A stretch of DNA of 64,000 nucleotides from Chitinophaga chungangae (lineage in GTDB: Bacteria > Bacteroidota > Bacteroidia > Chitinophagales > Chitinophagaceae): positions 186,001 through 250,000 of the forward strand of contig NZ_JAGHKP010000002.1 in the NCBI RefSeq assembly GCF_017742215.1, given 5' to 3'. The position numbers and the translations under genes were made by a program. The notes below the pieces were generated by a model. That model did not search any database. It saw only the letters and a list, made by a program, of their open reading frames with translations, and was not told where the DNA came from. Shown piece after piece: positions 8,369 to 19,000 of this stretch (within the stretch, counting starts at the first letter, position 1; each line of letters begins with the position of its first letter).

Positions 8369-10999
8369 ATGAGGCACATTTTGCTGCTCATTTTCATAGG
8401 GTGCTCATTCACCCTTAAAGCCGATCACATTACCGGCGGGGAGATGTATTATACGCTGAGAAGCTCCTCGGGCGGCATGAACACTTACCATGTTACGCTG
8501 AAACAATTCAGAAGCTGTTTTACGCCGAACCGGAATTTTTACAACCCCATTTACATCGGCATTTTCAACCGGGTAACGGGCGAGCGCATACGGGACGAAC
8601 AGGTGCCGCTGTCGCGGGAGGAAGAACAGAGCGGTACGAGCGACGACCCCTGCATTACACGCCCGCCGCTGATCTGCTTTTACGTGGGGTACTGGGAATT
8701 CGATGTTACGCTTCCCGTATCCGCGGACGGCTACCTGCTTACTTCGCAGGTAACGAACCGGGTAGACGGCATCACGAACCTCGACCCCGGTTATGGCCGC
8801 ATCGGCGCCACCTACACCGCGGAAATTCCGGGATCGCGGCCGCTGACCGCCGCGCCGGCCAATAGCAGCGCGCGTTTCACCGGCAGCGACCTGATAACCA
8901 TCTGCGCGGAAAATTCCTTCAATTACAGTTTTGCCGCCGAAGACGCGGACGGCGACGAGCTCCGGTATTTTTTCAGCGAAGCGTACCAGACCGTCGGTTA
9001 TTCCGGTGGCGGGCCCGGCGGACCGGGTGGAGGAGGAGGCGGTCAGCAAAGCCAACCGGTCGTGGAGCCGCCCTATTATCCTTTACCGTACGGTTCGGGC
9101 TTCAGCGGCAGCAGCCCTTTGGGCAACCAGGTAACCATCAATCCCGCTACCGGCATGGTTTCCGGCATTGCGCCGGGCGTGGGCATTTACGTGGTTACCG
9201 TATGCGTGCAGGAGATCCGGAACGGCGTGGCCATCGCGACGCAGCGCAAAGACCTTCAGCTGAGCATCACCGGCTGCACTATCGCGGCAGCTTCGCTGCT
9301 GCCGGAATACATGCTTTGCGGCAACACGCAGCGGCTGACGGTTACCAACCAAAGCAACAGTCCGCTGATCGCATCTTGGAGCTGGGAATTCAGCAACAGC
9401 GCGGGAAATGTCGTATATCGCACTTCAGGCCAGACGGCGGATTATACTTTCCCTGCGCCGGGCACCTACGATGTAAAACTGGTGACCAACCGCGGCATGC
9501 AATGCCCCGATTCCACCGTATCGAAAGCGCTCGTTTACCCGGGCTTCGATCCGCGCTTTTCATCGGCGGGCGCATGCATCAGCAAACCCGTTCTTTTCCG
9601 CGACGAAACTACCACGGCATTCGGCACCGTCAATTTCTGGGATTGGGATTTTGGCGACGGCGGCACGCAAACCGATTTTTCGCAGCTGCAGCATCCTACC
9701 TACGCCTACCCTTCCACCGGCCCGAAAAGCGTGCGGCTGATCACGCACAATTCGGTGGGATGTAAAGACACATTGGTGCAGACCGTTACGATACTGGACA
9801 AACCACCCATCCTCCTGGCTTTCCGCGACACGCTCATTTGTCCGCCCGACCCCTTGCAGCTGCGCGCGAACGGATTGGGCACATTCACCTGGAGCCCGGC
9901 CGTCAACATGACCGGCGCGAACACCGCCACACCGAACGTCAACGTGACCACGGATACGAAGTATTATGTCGACCTCGACTACGACGGCTGCCTCAACCGC
10001 GATTCCGTCACGATACGCGCCGTGGACCAGGTTACGCTGGGTTTGCCGGCAGACACGGTGATCTGTCTTGGCGACGCCATTTCGCTCCGCCCCGCCTCGG
10101 ACGGCCTCCTTTATTCCTGGACGCCCGCGGCAAGCCTCAATAATGCGTCCGTCAAAAACCCGCTGGCAACGCCCACCGGCAATACGCGTTACGTGGTCAC
10201 CGCCTCCATCAGCAACTGCACCGCTACGGACGACATCAATGTAAACACCGTGCCTTATCCGCAGGCCAACGCCGGGCCGGACACGGTCATCTGTTTCGAG
10301 ACCTTTGCCACGCTGCACGCCACCACAGACGGCAGTTCGTACACCTGGAGCCCGCTTCAGCCACAAACGCTCACCCCCACCGTGCATCCCGAAGCCACCA
10401 CGCAATACATTTTCACGGCAACGGATACACGCGGTTGTCCCAAACCCGTGCGGGACACGGTACTGGTTACCGTGCTGCCCAAAGTGCAGGCTTCCGCAGG
10501 CAGAGATACCGCGGTTGTGCTGGGCCAGCCTTTGCAGCTGAACGCCTCCGGCGGTTTGCAATATACCTGGTCGCCCGCCGGGGGATTGTCGAACCCCTTC
10601 ATCGCCAACCCGCTGATCACTTTCAGCTCGCCCACCCGCGCGATCCGCTACAGGGTGCTGGTGCAGGATGAAGCCGGCTGCATGGATTCCGCGTTCATCA
10701 ATGTAAAAGTATACAACACCCTGCCGCAGGTATTCGTGCCTACGGCCTTTACACCGAACGGGGACGGCACAAACGATCTTCTCCGGCCTATCGGCGCGGG
10801 CATACAGGAGATCCGGTATTTTTCCGTGTACAACCGCTGGGGGCAACTGGTATTTACCAGCTCGAAAAACGGCCTCGGGTGGGACGGGCGCATTAACGGC
10901 GCGCCGCAAACCAACGGAGTGTACGTATGGCAGGTGATGGCAGTGGACTATCTCGGGCAGGACTTCTTCCTTACTGGCACCGCCACGCTCATCCGCTGA
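8369..10999 (+). CDS. Large secreted PKD/Ig-repeat protein with type-B T9SS C-terminal domain
   Basis: 876 residues. A signal peptide (about 1-18) is followed by an N-terminal beta-rich domain interrupted by a Gly-rich run near residues 213-230, two PKD-like modules (about 320-375 and 400-465, the second with WDWDFGDGG), four tandem repeats (see repeat entry) and, from about residue 789, the gliding-motility-type C-terminal domain: FTPNGDGTNDLL, YNRWGQ, WDGR and NGVYVW. That domain directs type IX secretion and cell-surface attachment or release, so this is an exported adhesin-like or matrix protein. No T9SS component is encoded nearby. The ligand is unknown. Confidence 0.88.
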   Translation: MRHILLLIFIGCSFTLKADHITGGEMYYTLRSSSGGMNTYHVTLKQFRSCFTPNRNFYNPIYIGIFNRVTGERIRDEQVPLSREEEQSGTSDDPCITRPPLICFYVGYWEFDVTLPVSADGYLLTSQVTNRVDGITNLDPGYGRIGATYTAEIPGSRPLTAAPANSSARFTGSDLITICAENSFNYSFAAEDADGDELRYFFSEAYQTVGYSGGGPGGPGGGGGGQQSQPVVEPPYYPLPYGSGFSGSSPLGNQVTINPATGMVSGIAPGVGIYVVTVCVQEIRNGVAIATQRKDLQLSITGCTIAAASLLPEYMLCGNTQRLTVTNQSNSPLIASWSWEFSNSAGNVVYRTSGQTADYTFPAPGTYDVKLVTNRGMQCPDSTVSKALVYPGFDPRFSSAGACISKPVLFRDETTTAFGTVNFWDWDFGDGGTQTDFSQLQHPTYAYPSTGPKSVRLITHNSVGCKDTLVQTVTILDKPPILLAFRDTLICPPDPLQLRANGLGTFTWSPAVNMTGANTATPNVNVTTDTKYYVDLDYDGCLNRDSVTIRAVDQVTLGLPADTVICLGDAISLRPASDGLLYSWTPAASLNNASVKNPLATPTGNTRYVVTASISNCTATDDINVNTVPYPQANAGPDTVICFETFATLHATTDGSSYTWSPLQPQTLTPTVHPEATTQYIFTATDTRGCPKPVRDTVLVTVLPKVQASAGRDTAVVLGQPLQLNASGGLQYTWSPAGGLSNPFIANPLITFSSPTRAIRYRVLVQDEAGCMDSAFINVKVYNTLPQVFVPTAFTPNGDGTNDLLRPIGAGIQEIRYFSVYNRWGQLVFTSSKNGLGWDGRINGAPQTNGVYVWQVMAVDYLGQDFFLTGTATLIR
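9827..10730 (+). repeat. Four in-frame tandem Ig-like repeats within the T9SS substrate
   Basis: Units begin with a D-T motif at residues 487, 562, 638 and 713, spaced 75, 76 and 75 codons. The first three carry D-T-x-I-C followed by a Y/F-T/S-W-S/T-P motif; the fourth has lost the Cys. The units have diverged at the nucleotide level, so this is an old protein-level repeat rather than a recent DNA duplication. Confidence 0.75.
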
Positions 11000-11093
11000 C
11001 CGGCGTATGCGTTAAATCAAAGGAATAGATCGCCTTGCGGGGCAGCCTTGTTTGCATCACCTCTTTACAAACGAGTTTGCATTTAAATTCTCA

Positions 11094-11125
11094 TTTTGAT
11101 TGAATGGCGCTTATGCGTAAATTTA
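11094..11125 (+). promoter_or_regulatory. Predicted promoter of the hybrid kinase
   Basis: TTTTG at 11094-11098, a 19-base spacer and TAAATTTA at 11118-11125, one mismatch from TAnnTTTG. The leader to the ATG at 11198 is about 65 bases. Confidence 0.4.
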
Positions 11126-11197
11126 TAAAAGCAGCCGTATGAACCACAAGCCCCGACTGATTATTTGTTGACACCAGTTGCAGAACAACACCAAAAC

Positions 11198-12949
11198 ATG
11201 AAAGTATTTTCGTTCGTCGCTTCGATCATCGCTACAGGCACGCAGGGCCTTTCCGATGAGCAGAAGCAAAGAATAAGCATCAACAACGCATTGTGTTTCA
11301 CAACAGGCGTGCTGGCCATCGTGATGGGTTTTATTTTCTGGCTGATCACGGATAAGCTGCAGATACTGATCCCCGCGATCATCGAAGGGATCGGCTTTTT
11401 CTTCATCATTTACCTCAACCATCTTAAAAAATATGAAACGGCTGCCATCTGCATGATCAGTTATCATGCGATGTGCGTCGTGTATTTCGGCGTGCTGCTG
11501 GGCACGCAGGTGGAAGTGGTGCTGGCCTTGCTGTTTATGATCAGCGCGACGTACCTGGTGTTCAACAAACCGAAATCCATTCTTATTGGTTTCTGCATTA
11601 CGGTTGCCGGCCTGCTGGTGACAGAATTTTTTTATTACTCCGGCATCATCGAACCTATCACTTTTTCCCACAACGTCACTTTTTTTATCCGCTGGGTGTG
11701 CATTGCATTCATTCTCACGCTTAACACCGTATGCATCCTCTTTTACAAAAAAACCGCTATCCGGCTGATGGAGGCATTGAAAGAACGTTCGGGGCAGCTC
11801 GAGAAAGCCAATCATTCCAGGAAAATATTTTTGCAGGAAACCAGTCACGAGATCAGGAACCCGCTGAACGCCATTTTCGGCATCGTGCAGCTGATGCGGC
11901 TCGACCTGAAAAACGGCAGAACGGAAGAGACTTTGCCGGCGCTGGTAGACAACCTGTACGTGGCGAGCTTTAACGTAAAAGACATCATCAACAATGTGCT
12001 GGAGCTTTCCCGCATCGAGGCGGGCCAGCTGGACGCGGTGAACCGCAAACACGTGCACATCCGTCATCTCCTGCAAGGCATTACCGGCATTTATGAATAT
12101 GTGGCCATTACAAAAACGGTGGAGATCAAGCTGCGGTTCGACGACAATATGCCCGATCTCGTTTTTACGGACGATACCAAACTTTCGCAGATCGTGAACA
12201 ACCTGTTGCTGAACGCCATCAAATACACGCGCAGTCAAAGCGTGATCACGATAGACTGCGGCCTCCGCGACGATAAATGGCATATCAGCATCACCGACCA
12301 GGGCGGCGGGCTGGAGACGGAAAACCTGCAGAATATTTACCGCTGCCTGGAAGCGGACAGGAACGCGTTTATGGAAGGCACCGGCCTCGGGCTGCATATT
12401 TCCAAACATTTCGCGGAATTGCTGGGCGGCACCATTACCGTGGATACGCTGGAAGGCATCAGCACGACGTTCACGGTGTTGTTCCCGGCCAAAGACATCG
12501 TGAACCGCCACACCCCCGCCCCGCAGCGCTCCATGCCCACGCCGCGGCAGTTTGCCGGGAAACATATTCTCGTGGTGGAAGACGATAAAATGAACCAGGC
12601 CATTCTCCGCAATTTCCTGCAAAACAATGGCGCCACCGTGTCGCTGGCCGGCAACGGCGTCGAAGGGCTCGAACAGGCAAGGGAACAAATGCCCCATCTC
12701 ATCATCCTCGATTCGCATATGCCAAAAATGAACGGCCGCGAAATGCTTTTCCATCTCAAACAGGACGAAACACTCCGCAATATCCCCGTCATTATCGCCT
12801 CCGGCGACGCGTTTACCGAAACCGCCGAAATGTTCCGGCGCGAAGGCGCCGCCGATTACGTGATCAAACCCATCGAGTTCACCGCGCTGCGCCAGGTACT
12901 GGACAAACATCTCAACAACAATATCCCCGTGAACCCCATCGTGGGGTAA
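11198..12949 (+). CDS. Hybrid sensor histidine kinase with C-terminal receiver
   Basis: 583 residues from the ATG at 11198; a TTG 33 bases upstream is possible but the ATG opens a more typical start. About six membrane helices occupy residues 30-185 with little periplasmic sequence, implying sensing within or at the membrane. HisKA follows with His217 in TSHEIRNPLNA, HATPase_c with NNLLLNAIKY, DQGGGL and GTGLGLHISK, and a receiver with EDD near 461 and the phospho-acceptor Asp505 in ILDSHMP. The fused receiver suggests a phosphorelay or self-regulation. No separate output regulator is adjacent. Confidence 0.9.
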   Translation: MKVFSFVASIIATGTQGLSDEQKQRISINNALCFTTGVLAIVMGFIFWLITDKLQILIPAIIEGIGFFFIIYLNHLKKYETAAICMISYHAMCVVYFGVLLGTQVEVVLALLFMISATYLVFNKPKSILIGFCITVAGLLVTEFFYYSGIIEPITFSHNVTFFIRWVCIAFILTLNTVCILFYKKTAIRLMEALKERSGQLEKANHSRKIFLQETSHEIRNPLNAIFGIVQLMRLDLKNGRTEETLPALVDNLYVASFNVKDIINNVLELSRIEAGQLDAVNRKHVHIRHLLQGITGIYEYVAITKTVEIKLRFDDNMPDLVFTDDTKLSQIVNNLLLNAIKYTRSQSVITIDCGLRDDKWHISITDQGGGLETENLQNIYRCLEADRNAFMEGTGLGLHISKHFAELLGGTITVDTLEGISTTFTVLFPAKDIVNRHTPAPQRSMPTPRQFAGKHILVVEDDKMNQAILRNFLQNNGATVSLAGNGVEGLEQAREQMPHLIILDSHMPKMNGREMLFHLKQDETLRNIPVIIASGDAFTETAEMFRREGAADYVIKPIEFTALRQVLDKHLNNNIPVNPIVG

Positions 12950-13073
12950 ACCCGCGTTTTTTACATAATTCCTGCCTTTTATTATACAATTCCTGCAAAA
13001 CCCTTATTTGGTAAGGATTTTGAACATTCCCGCATGTATACCTGTTTCATTTTTTTCACCTAACTACACCGCA

Positions 13074-15080
13074 ATGGATCATTCTCACGGTCATCAACAT
13101 ATGCCGCAGCCCGCTCCGCATCATCATGAAAATCCCCCGCACGGCGCCGCCGGGCACGATCATCACGCCATGATGACCGGTGACTTCAGGAAACGTTTTT
13201 ATGTCACGCTGATACTCACCGTGCCCGTGCTGCTGCTAAGCCCCATGATACAACACTGGCTGCGGGTGAACTGGGGCTTCCCCGGCTCCAAATGGCTGCT
13301 GTTCGCATTGTCTACCGTACTGTTCGTCTACGGCGGATGGCCTTTCCTGAAAGGCCTGGCCGAAGAGTTAAAAGCCCGCAATCCCGGCATGATGACGCTG
13401 GTTGGTTTTGCCATTTCCGTGGCATACATCTACAGCGCAGCCACGGTATTCGGTTTGCCCGGCATGGATTTTTTCTGGGAGCTGGCAACGCTGATCCTCA
13501 TCATGCTGCTGGGCCACTGGATCGAAATGACTTCGGTGGCGGGCGCCTCGAAAGAACTGGAGCTGCTCGTGAAACTGATGCCTTCCACCGCGCACCTGCT
13601 GCATGGCGATCATGTGATGGAAGTGGAAACGGGCGCGTTGAAAAAAGACGACGTTATCCTCGTAAAGCCCGGTGAAAAGATCGCCGCAGACGGATGGGTG
13701 GAAGAAGGGCAAAGCGCGGTGAACGAATCGATGCTGACCGGCGAATCGCGGCCGGTGGAAAAACACACCGGGGACAAAGTAATTGCCGGCGCCATCAACG
13801 GCAACGGTGCGTTGCGCGTAAAAGTGACGCATGGCAGCGCGGAATCGTACCTGTCGCAGGTGATACAGCTCGTGAACGACGCGCAGCGGTCGAAATCGCG
13901 CACGCAGCTGCTGGCGGACAAAGCGGCCCGCTGGCTCACGGTAATTGCCATCGCGGCGGGGCTTATCACTTTCGCCGCCTGGTATTTTTCAGGCAGCACG
14001 CTGGCCTTCGCCATCGAAAGAATGGTAACGGTGATCGTGATCTGCTGCCCGCACGCGCTGGGGCTGGCCGTTCCGCTCGTGGTGGCCAAATCTACCTCGA
14101 TGGCGGCAAGGCAGGGCCTGCTGATCAAAAACCGGACGGCGTTCGAAAACGCGAGAAAGATCACCACCCTCGTGTTCGACAAAACCGGCACACTCACCGT
14201 GGGGCAGTTTGCCGTAGTGCGGCATGGCTCGCTGGACAAAAATCTTCCGGACGACGAAGTGCTCCGCCTCGCCTACGCCCTGGAGCAGGGCTCCGAGCAC
14301 CCCATCGCCACGGGCATTGTGCAAAAGGCGAAAGAAATGGGGCTGACCGCGGAAAAAGCGGAAAACATTACCGCCATCACGGGCAAGGGCATCACGGCCA
14401 CGGTAAACGGCCGGAAGGTTTCGGTGGTAAGCCCGAATGCGCTGGCTGAGCAGCCCGAGGCGATCCGCGCGGGTGAAACGCTGGTGTACGTGCAGCAGGA
14501 TGGTCGAACTGCGGGATATATCGCACTCTCCGACAAGGTTCGCCCCGAATCGGCGGAGGCCATCCGCATCCTTCAAGGGCAGCAGATCAAAACCGTGCTG
14601 CTCACCGGCGACAACCAAACGGTAGCCGAAAGCGTGAGCCGGGAACTGGGCATGGACCAGTATTTCGCGGAAGTGCTGCCGCACGAAAAACTGGAGAAGA
14701 TCGTTTCGCTGCAGCAAGCCGGCGAATACGTAGCCATGACCGGCGACGGCGTGAATGATGCGCCCGCCCTGGCCAAAGCCGACGTGGGCATCGCCGTGGG
14801 CTCCGGCAGCGACGTGGCGGCGGAAACGGCAGACATTGTGCTGGTAAACAGCAACCCGAAGGATGTGGCGAACCTGGTATTGTTTGGCAAGGCCACTTAC
14901 CGGAAAATGATACAAAACCTCGCCTGGGCAACCGGCTACAACATCGTGGCCCTTCCGCTGGCAGCGGGCGTGCTCAGCGGGATGGGCATATTGCTGAGCC
15001 CCGCGGCAGGCGCGGTACTGATGAGCGTAAGCACCATCGTGGTGGCGATCAATGCGGGGATGCTGAAGATCAGGGATTAA
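13074..15080 (+). CDS. copB: Copper-exporting P1B-type ATPase, CPH (CopB-like) subtype
   Basis: 668 residues from the ATG at 13074, preferred over one at 13008 because it begins the His-rich metal-binding tail (MDHSHGHQH and more, about 17 His in the first 30-odd residues). There is no CxxC HMA domain. The membrane metal site is C-P-H at 325-327, typical of P1B-3 copper pumps rather than the CPC of CopA. The TGES actuator loop is at 222-225, DKTGT with phosphorylated Asp369, and MTGDGVNDAPAL further on. It should pump copper out of the cytoplasm. No CsoR/CueR regulator or chaperone lies next to it. Confidence 0.92.
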   Translation: MDHSHGHQHMPQPAPHHHENPPHGAAGHDHHAMMTGDFRKRFYVTLILTVPVLLLSPMIQHWLRVNWGFPGSKWLLFALSTVLFVYGGWPFLKGLAEELKARNPGMMTLVGFAISVAYIYSAATVFGLPGMDFFWELATLILIMLLGHWIEMTSVAGASKELELLVKLMPSTAHLLHGDHVMEVETGALKKDDVILVKPGEKIAADGWVEEGQSAVNESMLTGESRPVEKHTGDKVIAGAINGNGALRVKVTHGSAESYLSQVIQLVNDAQRSKSRTQLLADKAARWLTVIAIAAGLITFAAWYFSGSTLAFAIERMVTVIVICCPHALGLAVPLVVAKSTSMAARQGLLIKNRTAFENARKITTLVFDKTGTLTVGQFAVVRHGSLDKNLPDDEVLRLAYALEQGSEHPIATGIVQKAKEMGLTAEKAENITAITGKGITATVNGRKVSVVSPNALAEQPEAIRAGETLVYVQQDGRTAGYIALSDKVRPESAEAIRILQGQQIKTVLLTGDNQTVAESVSRELGMDQYFAEVLPHEKLEKIVSLQQAGEYVAMTGDGVNDAPALAKADVGIAVGSGSDVAAETADIVLVNSNPKDVANLVLFGKATYRKMIQNLAWATGYNIVALPLAAGVLSGMGILLSPAAGAVLMSVSTIVVAINAGMLKIRD

Positions 15081-15170
15081 AAATAAAACAACCGTAACCG
15101 GGCCGCGCGGTTTCTTATTTCATGAATCCGGGGAGGATTTATTAAATTTAAGACCTAATCTTAACCAGTT

Positions 15171-16028
15171 ATGAAACTTAAAGCTGCTATCCTTTGTCTT
15201 TCATGCGCGGCCGTTCCACTGTTGCGTGTTTCCGCCCAATCGGCCACGTTAGAGAAAAAATGGACTTCAGACACCACGCTCCGCGTGCCCGAATCCGTTT
15301 ATTTCGACGCTAAAAGCAATGTACTTTTTGTCGCCAACATCGACGGGCAACCCTGGGCCAACGACGGCCAGGGCTTCATTTCCAAAATGAGCCCGGATGG
15401 TAAAGTGTCTAACCTCCATTGGGTAGACGGTCTCAATTCCCCCAAAGGAATGGGCATTCACGGCAACCGCCTGTATGTGGCGGACATGGGTGAAGTGGTG
15501 GAGATAGACATCGCCAAAGGCGCGATCGTTACCCGCCACGCCATCCCGGACGCGGTGAACCTGAACGACCTCAGTGTAGACCCGAAAGGAACGGTGTATG
15601 TAACCGATTCCAAAAAGAAAAAGGTGCACACCCTCATCAATGGCAAGTCCGCCGTATTGCTGGACAGTGCGAACAGCGGCCTGAAAGGCCCCAACGGGGT
15701 GCTTTACCGTCCGGACGGGCTGCTGGTGCTGGATGCCGGCGCAGTATTCCGCGCGGGCAAAAACGGCAAACTCACCAAACTGGCCGACGTTACCCGCGGC
15801 ACAGACGGCATCGAACATGTTCAGGGCGACGAATACATCGTTTCCTGCTGGCAGGGCGAAGTGTTTTACGTAAACGTCAAAACCGGTTCCGCCACCAAAG
15901 TGCTGGACACGCAGGCCCAGAAACTGCAATCCGCAGACATCGGTTACGACGCAAAAAAGAAGATCGTGTACGTGCCTACTTTCTTTGGGAACAATGTTTC
16001 TGCTTACCAGTTGAATGTAACGAAGTAA
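15171..16028 (+). CDS. Secreted SMP-30/gluconolactonase-like beta-propeller
   Basis: 285 residues with a signal peptide (about 1-22, ending VSAQ). The sequence reads as blades with motifs such as PESVYFD, GLNSPKGMGIHGNRLYVAD, LNDLSVDPKGTVYVTD and GPNGVLYRPDGLLVLD, the pattern of SMP-30/NHL six-bladed propellers. Classic gluconolactonase metal ligands cannot be assigned with confidence, so a binding role is as likely as a lactonase. It follows the copper pump after 90 bases on the same strand; a functional link is not demonstrated. Confidence 0.75.
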   Translation: MKLKAAILCLSCAAVPLLRVSAQSATLEKKWTSDTTLRVPESVYFDAKSNVLFVANIDGQPWANDGQGFISKMSPDGKVSNLHWVDGLNSPKGMGIHGNRLYVADMGEVVEIDIAKGAIVTRHAIPDAVNLNDLSVDPKGTVYVTDSKKKKVHTLINGKSAVLLDSANSGLKGPNGVLYRPDGLLVLDAGAVFRAGKNGKLTKLADVTRGTDGIEHVQGDEYIVSCWQGEVFYVNVKTGSATKVLDTQAQKLQSADIGYDAKKKIVYVPTFFGNNVSAYQLNVTK

Positions 16029-16034
16029 CTTTAC

Positions 16035-16066
16035 GCTTCCGGGCAGGCAACGGGCCGCCCGGAAGC
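16035..16066 (+). terminator. Perfect 10-bp stem-loop without a U-tract
   Basis: Arms 16035-16044 and 16057-16066 pair perfectly around a 12-base loop, in the 51-base gap before the propeller kinase. It lacks a clear run of T, so it may be a weak terminator, an RNA-stability element or a partial barrier to readthrough. Confidence 0.45.
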
Positions 16067-16079
16067 TGTTTATACCTGA

Positions 16080-19000
16080 ATGAGAGCTATACATCTGCTG
16101 GCAGCCATATTTCTCAGCCTGGGCGCTTTAGCCCAACAACCTGAGCACGCCTATACCTTTTCCCATCTCACCATGGAAAACGGACTGGCCGGCAATCACG
16201 TTTCCGCGATCCTCCAGGACAAAAAAGGCTTTCTCTGGATCGCCAGCACATCGCTGCAACGGTTCGACGGCGAAAATTTCCTCACCATTTCCAATTTCGA
16301 CCGGTTGCCCGGTTCCATTTATTACGAAGACATCGCCCTGTTCGAAGACCGTAAAGGCCGCATCTGGATGGGCACCCCGGACAACATCCGTGTATACGAC
16401 CCCGTTACCGCCAAAGTAGCGGTCGTAGCGCTGGAGCCCGGCGTAATGCCTCCCGGCGACTTCCGCTGCCACGCCTTCTTGCAGGACCATAACGGCGTGC
16501 TCTGGATCACCACCGGCGCGGGCCTGCTTCAGTTCGACGAAAAAAACAACCGCTTCCGCAAAGCCCCCGGCCTGCCGGACAGCCTGCGCACCCGCATGCG
16601 GAGCGCCATCGTTGAGGACGCTTTCGGCCGGCTCTGGGTGAGCGGCATCCACGAGCTTTACATGATACCCAAAAACCGCGACAAGGTTTTCGGTATGCAC
16701 AACAACCCCGACAGCCTGGCGATACTCAACATCCCGACCAGCGCTAAAAAAATATTCGAAGACCATCACCAGCGGCTCTGGATCGCTACGCGCGGCGAAA
16801 GCGAGCTGTATACCTGGCATCCGGACACCAATCACCTGCGTTCCTTCATCTTTCCTTATAAAAAAGGCGAAAACGACCAGGTGTACGACATCATCGAAGA
16901 CGTTCACGAAGAAATATGGATCGCCATGGAGCATCTTGGCCTTCACCGGTACAACGAAAAAGAAGGCCGATTCAACCTTCATCTCCCCGGCAACAATAAA
17001 GACCCGCTCGGCCTTCATTACGATTACGAAACAAACTGCCTGCTGATCGACCGCGACGGGCACCTGTGGGTGGGAACGGACCGCGGGGTGAACATCATGA
17101 GCCTGCACAACCAGTCGTTTACACGCCTGGATCACCGCAGCCGCCCGCTTCCGCAGTCCGAGGTCACCGGCATTCACACCGCGCGCAACGGCGACGTGTT
17201 CATCGGTTACTGGGGGCAGGGTTTTGCCTGGCTCGGGCCGGACCTTCGGGTGAAAGCGCATTACACGCACCGGCCGGACGGCTCGGGCATCCCGGAAGAA
17301 CGTTCGCTGGTATGGAGTTTCGCGGAAAAAAAGGACGGATCGATGCTGATCGGGCAGGAAAACGGGCACGTTTCCCAATTCGACCCCGCCACGCGGCGCT
17401 TTAAACATTACCGCCCGCCCGGCTTCAGCGACCAAACCGTGCTGTGCATGTGGCCCGAAAACGATTCCATCGTTTGGGTGGGGCTTTACAAAGTCGGTAT
17501 TGTGCGGTGGAACATGCGCTCCGGCGAAGTGACCGATTACAAACAGGTGCATGAATACATTCACCGCAATACTTCCGTGAGCGGCATCGTACCGGCAAAC
17601 GACGAATATTTGTGGCTCGCGTCCAGCAACGGCGGGGTATTGCTGTTCAATAAAAGATCCGGCAAGGTAGACCGGCAGATCATGTTCCGCCGCGGGCCGG
17701 ATACGGTGCGTAACGTTACCGCGCTGATGCCGTTCTCAGACAGCATGCTGCTGGCGGGCACAGACCATGGCATCTTTTTTTACAATCACCGCAACCATCA
17801 TTGGGAAGCACAAACCATCAACGACCAGCTGTTCGACGAATGGATACTGAGCGTTCAGCCCGCCGGTAACGACGACGCCTGGTTCACCACGCCATTCGGG
17901 TTTTACCGGCTCAACGGCAAAACGCGCACCCTGTCTGCTTTCGTGCAAAACGACGACATCATCGATAATTCGAGGAAAGTGCGCCGCAACATCGCATTTC
18001 TGCAAGACGGGCGGCTGCTGGTAGGCGCATCCGACCATGCCATGGCCTTTTCCGCGTTCCGCCTAGAAGTAAAACCGCCCCCGCCGGATATTACCATCGT
18101 GGATTTCAGGGTACTCAATCACCCGGTGAACGTGGATTCGGCCCTGAGCCCGCGCACGCCGCTGAAGCTCACGCACCGGCAGAATTACATCGGCATCGAA
18201 TTTAAATCGCTGCAGAACCATGCCGAAAAAACGCAGTATTTCTACAAGCTGGAAGGTCTCGACAAAGACTGGATACACGCCGGGAACATACTGGTGGCGC
18301 GGTATACCAACCTTCCGCCCGGCGATTATATTTTCAGGGTGAAAGGCATGAACATGGCGGGCGTTTTTTCGCACAACGTCACTTCGCTGTACATCAGCGT
18401 GCTGCCCGCATTCTGGCAAACCTGGTGGTTCCGGGCGCTGGTGGTGCTGGCCATCCTTGGGCTGGTGTACGGCTATTTCAGGGTGAGAGTGTACCTCGTG
18501 CGTAAAGAAGCGAGAAGCCGGGCGGCTTTCCGCGAAGAACTGGCGCAGCTGGAAATGAAAGCGCTGCGCGCGCAGATGAACCCGCACTTTATTTTCAACG
18601 CGCTCAACTCTATCCAGACGTTCATGATGAAAAACGAAACGGAGCAGGCGCTTGCTTACCTGAGCCGTTTTGCCAGGCTGATCCGCAACGTGCTGGACCA
18701 TTCGCAGCTCAACAGCATTTCCATTACCCGCGAAACGGATATGCTCGAAAACTATCTCGAGCTGGAACGCCTCCGCCTGGCCGAACGTTTCGATTACCGC
18801 ATCATGATAGACCCGAAACTGGACAGCGATTTCCTGGAAATTCCCGCCATGGTGATCCAGCCCTTCGTTGAAAACGCTATCTGGCACGGGTTGCAACATA
18901 AAAATGAAAGGGGATTGCTGACCATCGAGTTTATCCGGCGGGAAAACCAGATCCTTTGCATCATCGAAGACAACGGCATCGGCCGCGACGCCGCGACCAC

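Noticed and set aside
9560..10909. Minus-strand 449-codon frame within the T9SS substrate gene
   Set aside because: No domain and biased composition; antisense to a gene with clear repeats and sorting domain.
11123..12910. Minus-strand 595-codon frame opposite the hybrid kinase
   Set aside because: Antisense shadow caused by high GC at third positions; the kinase motifs are complete.
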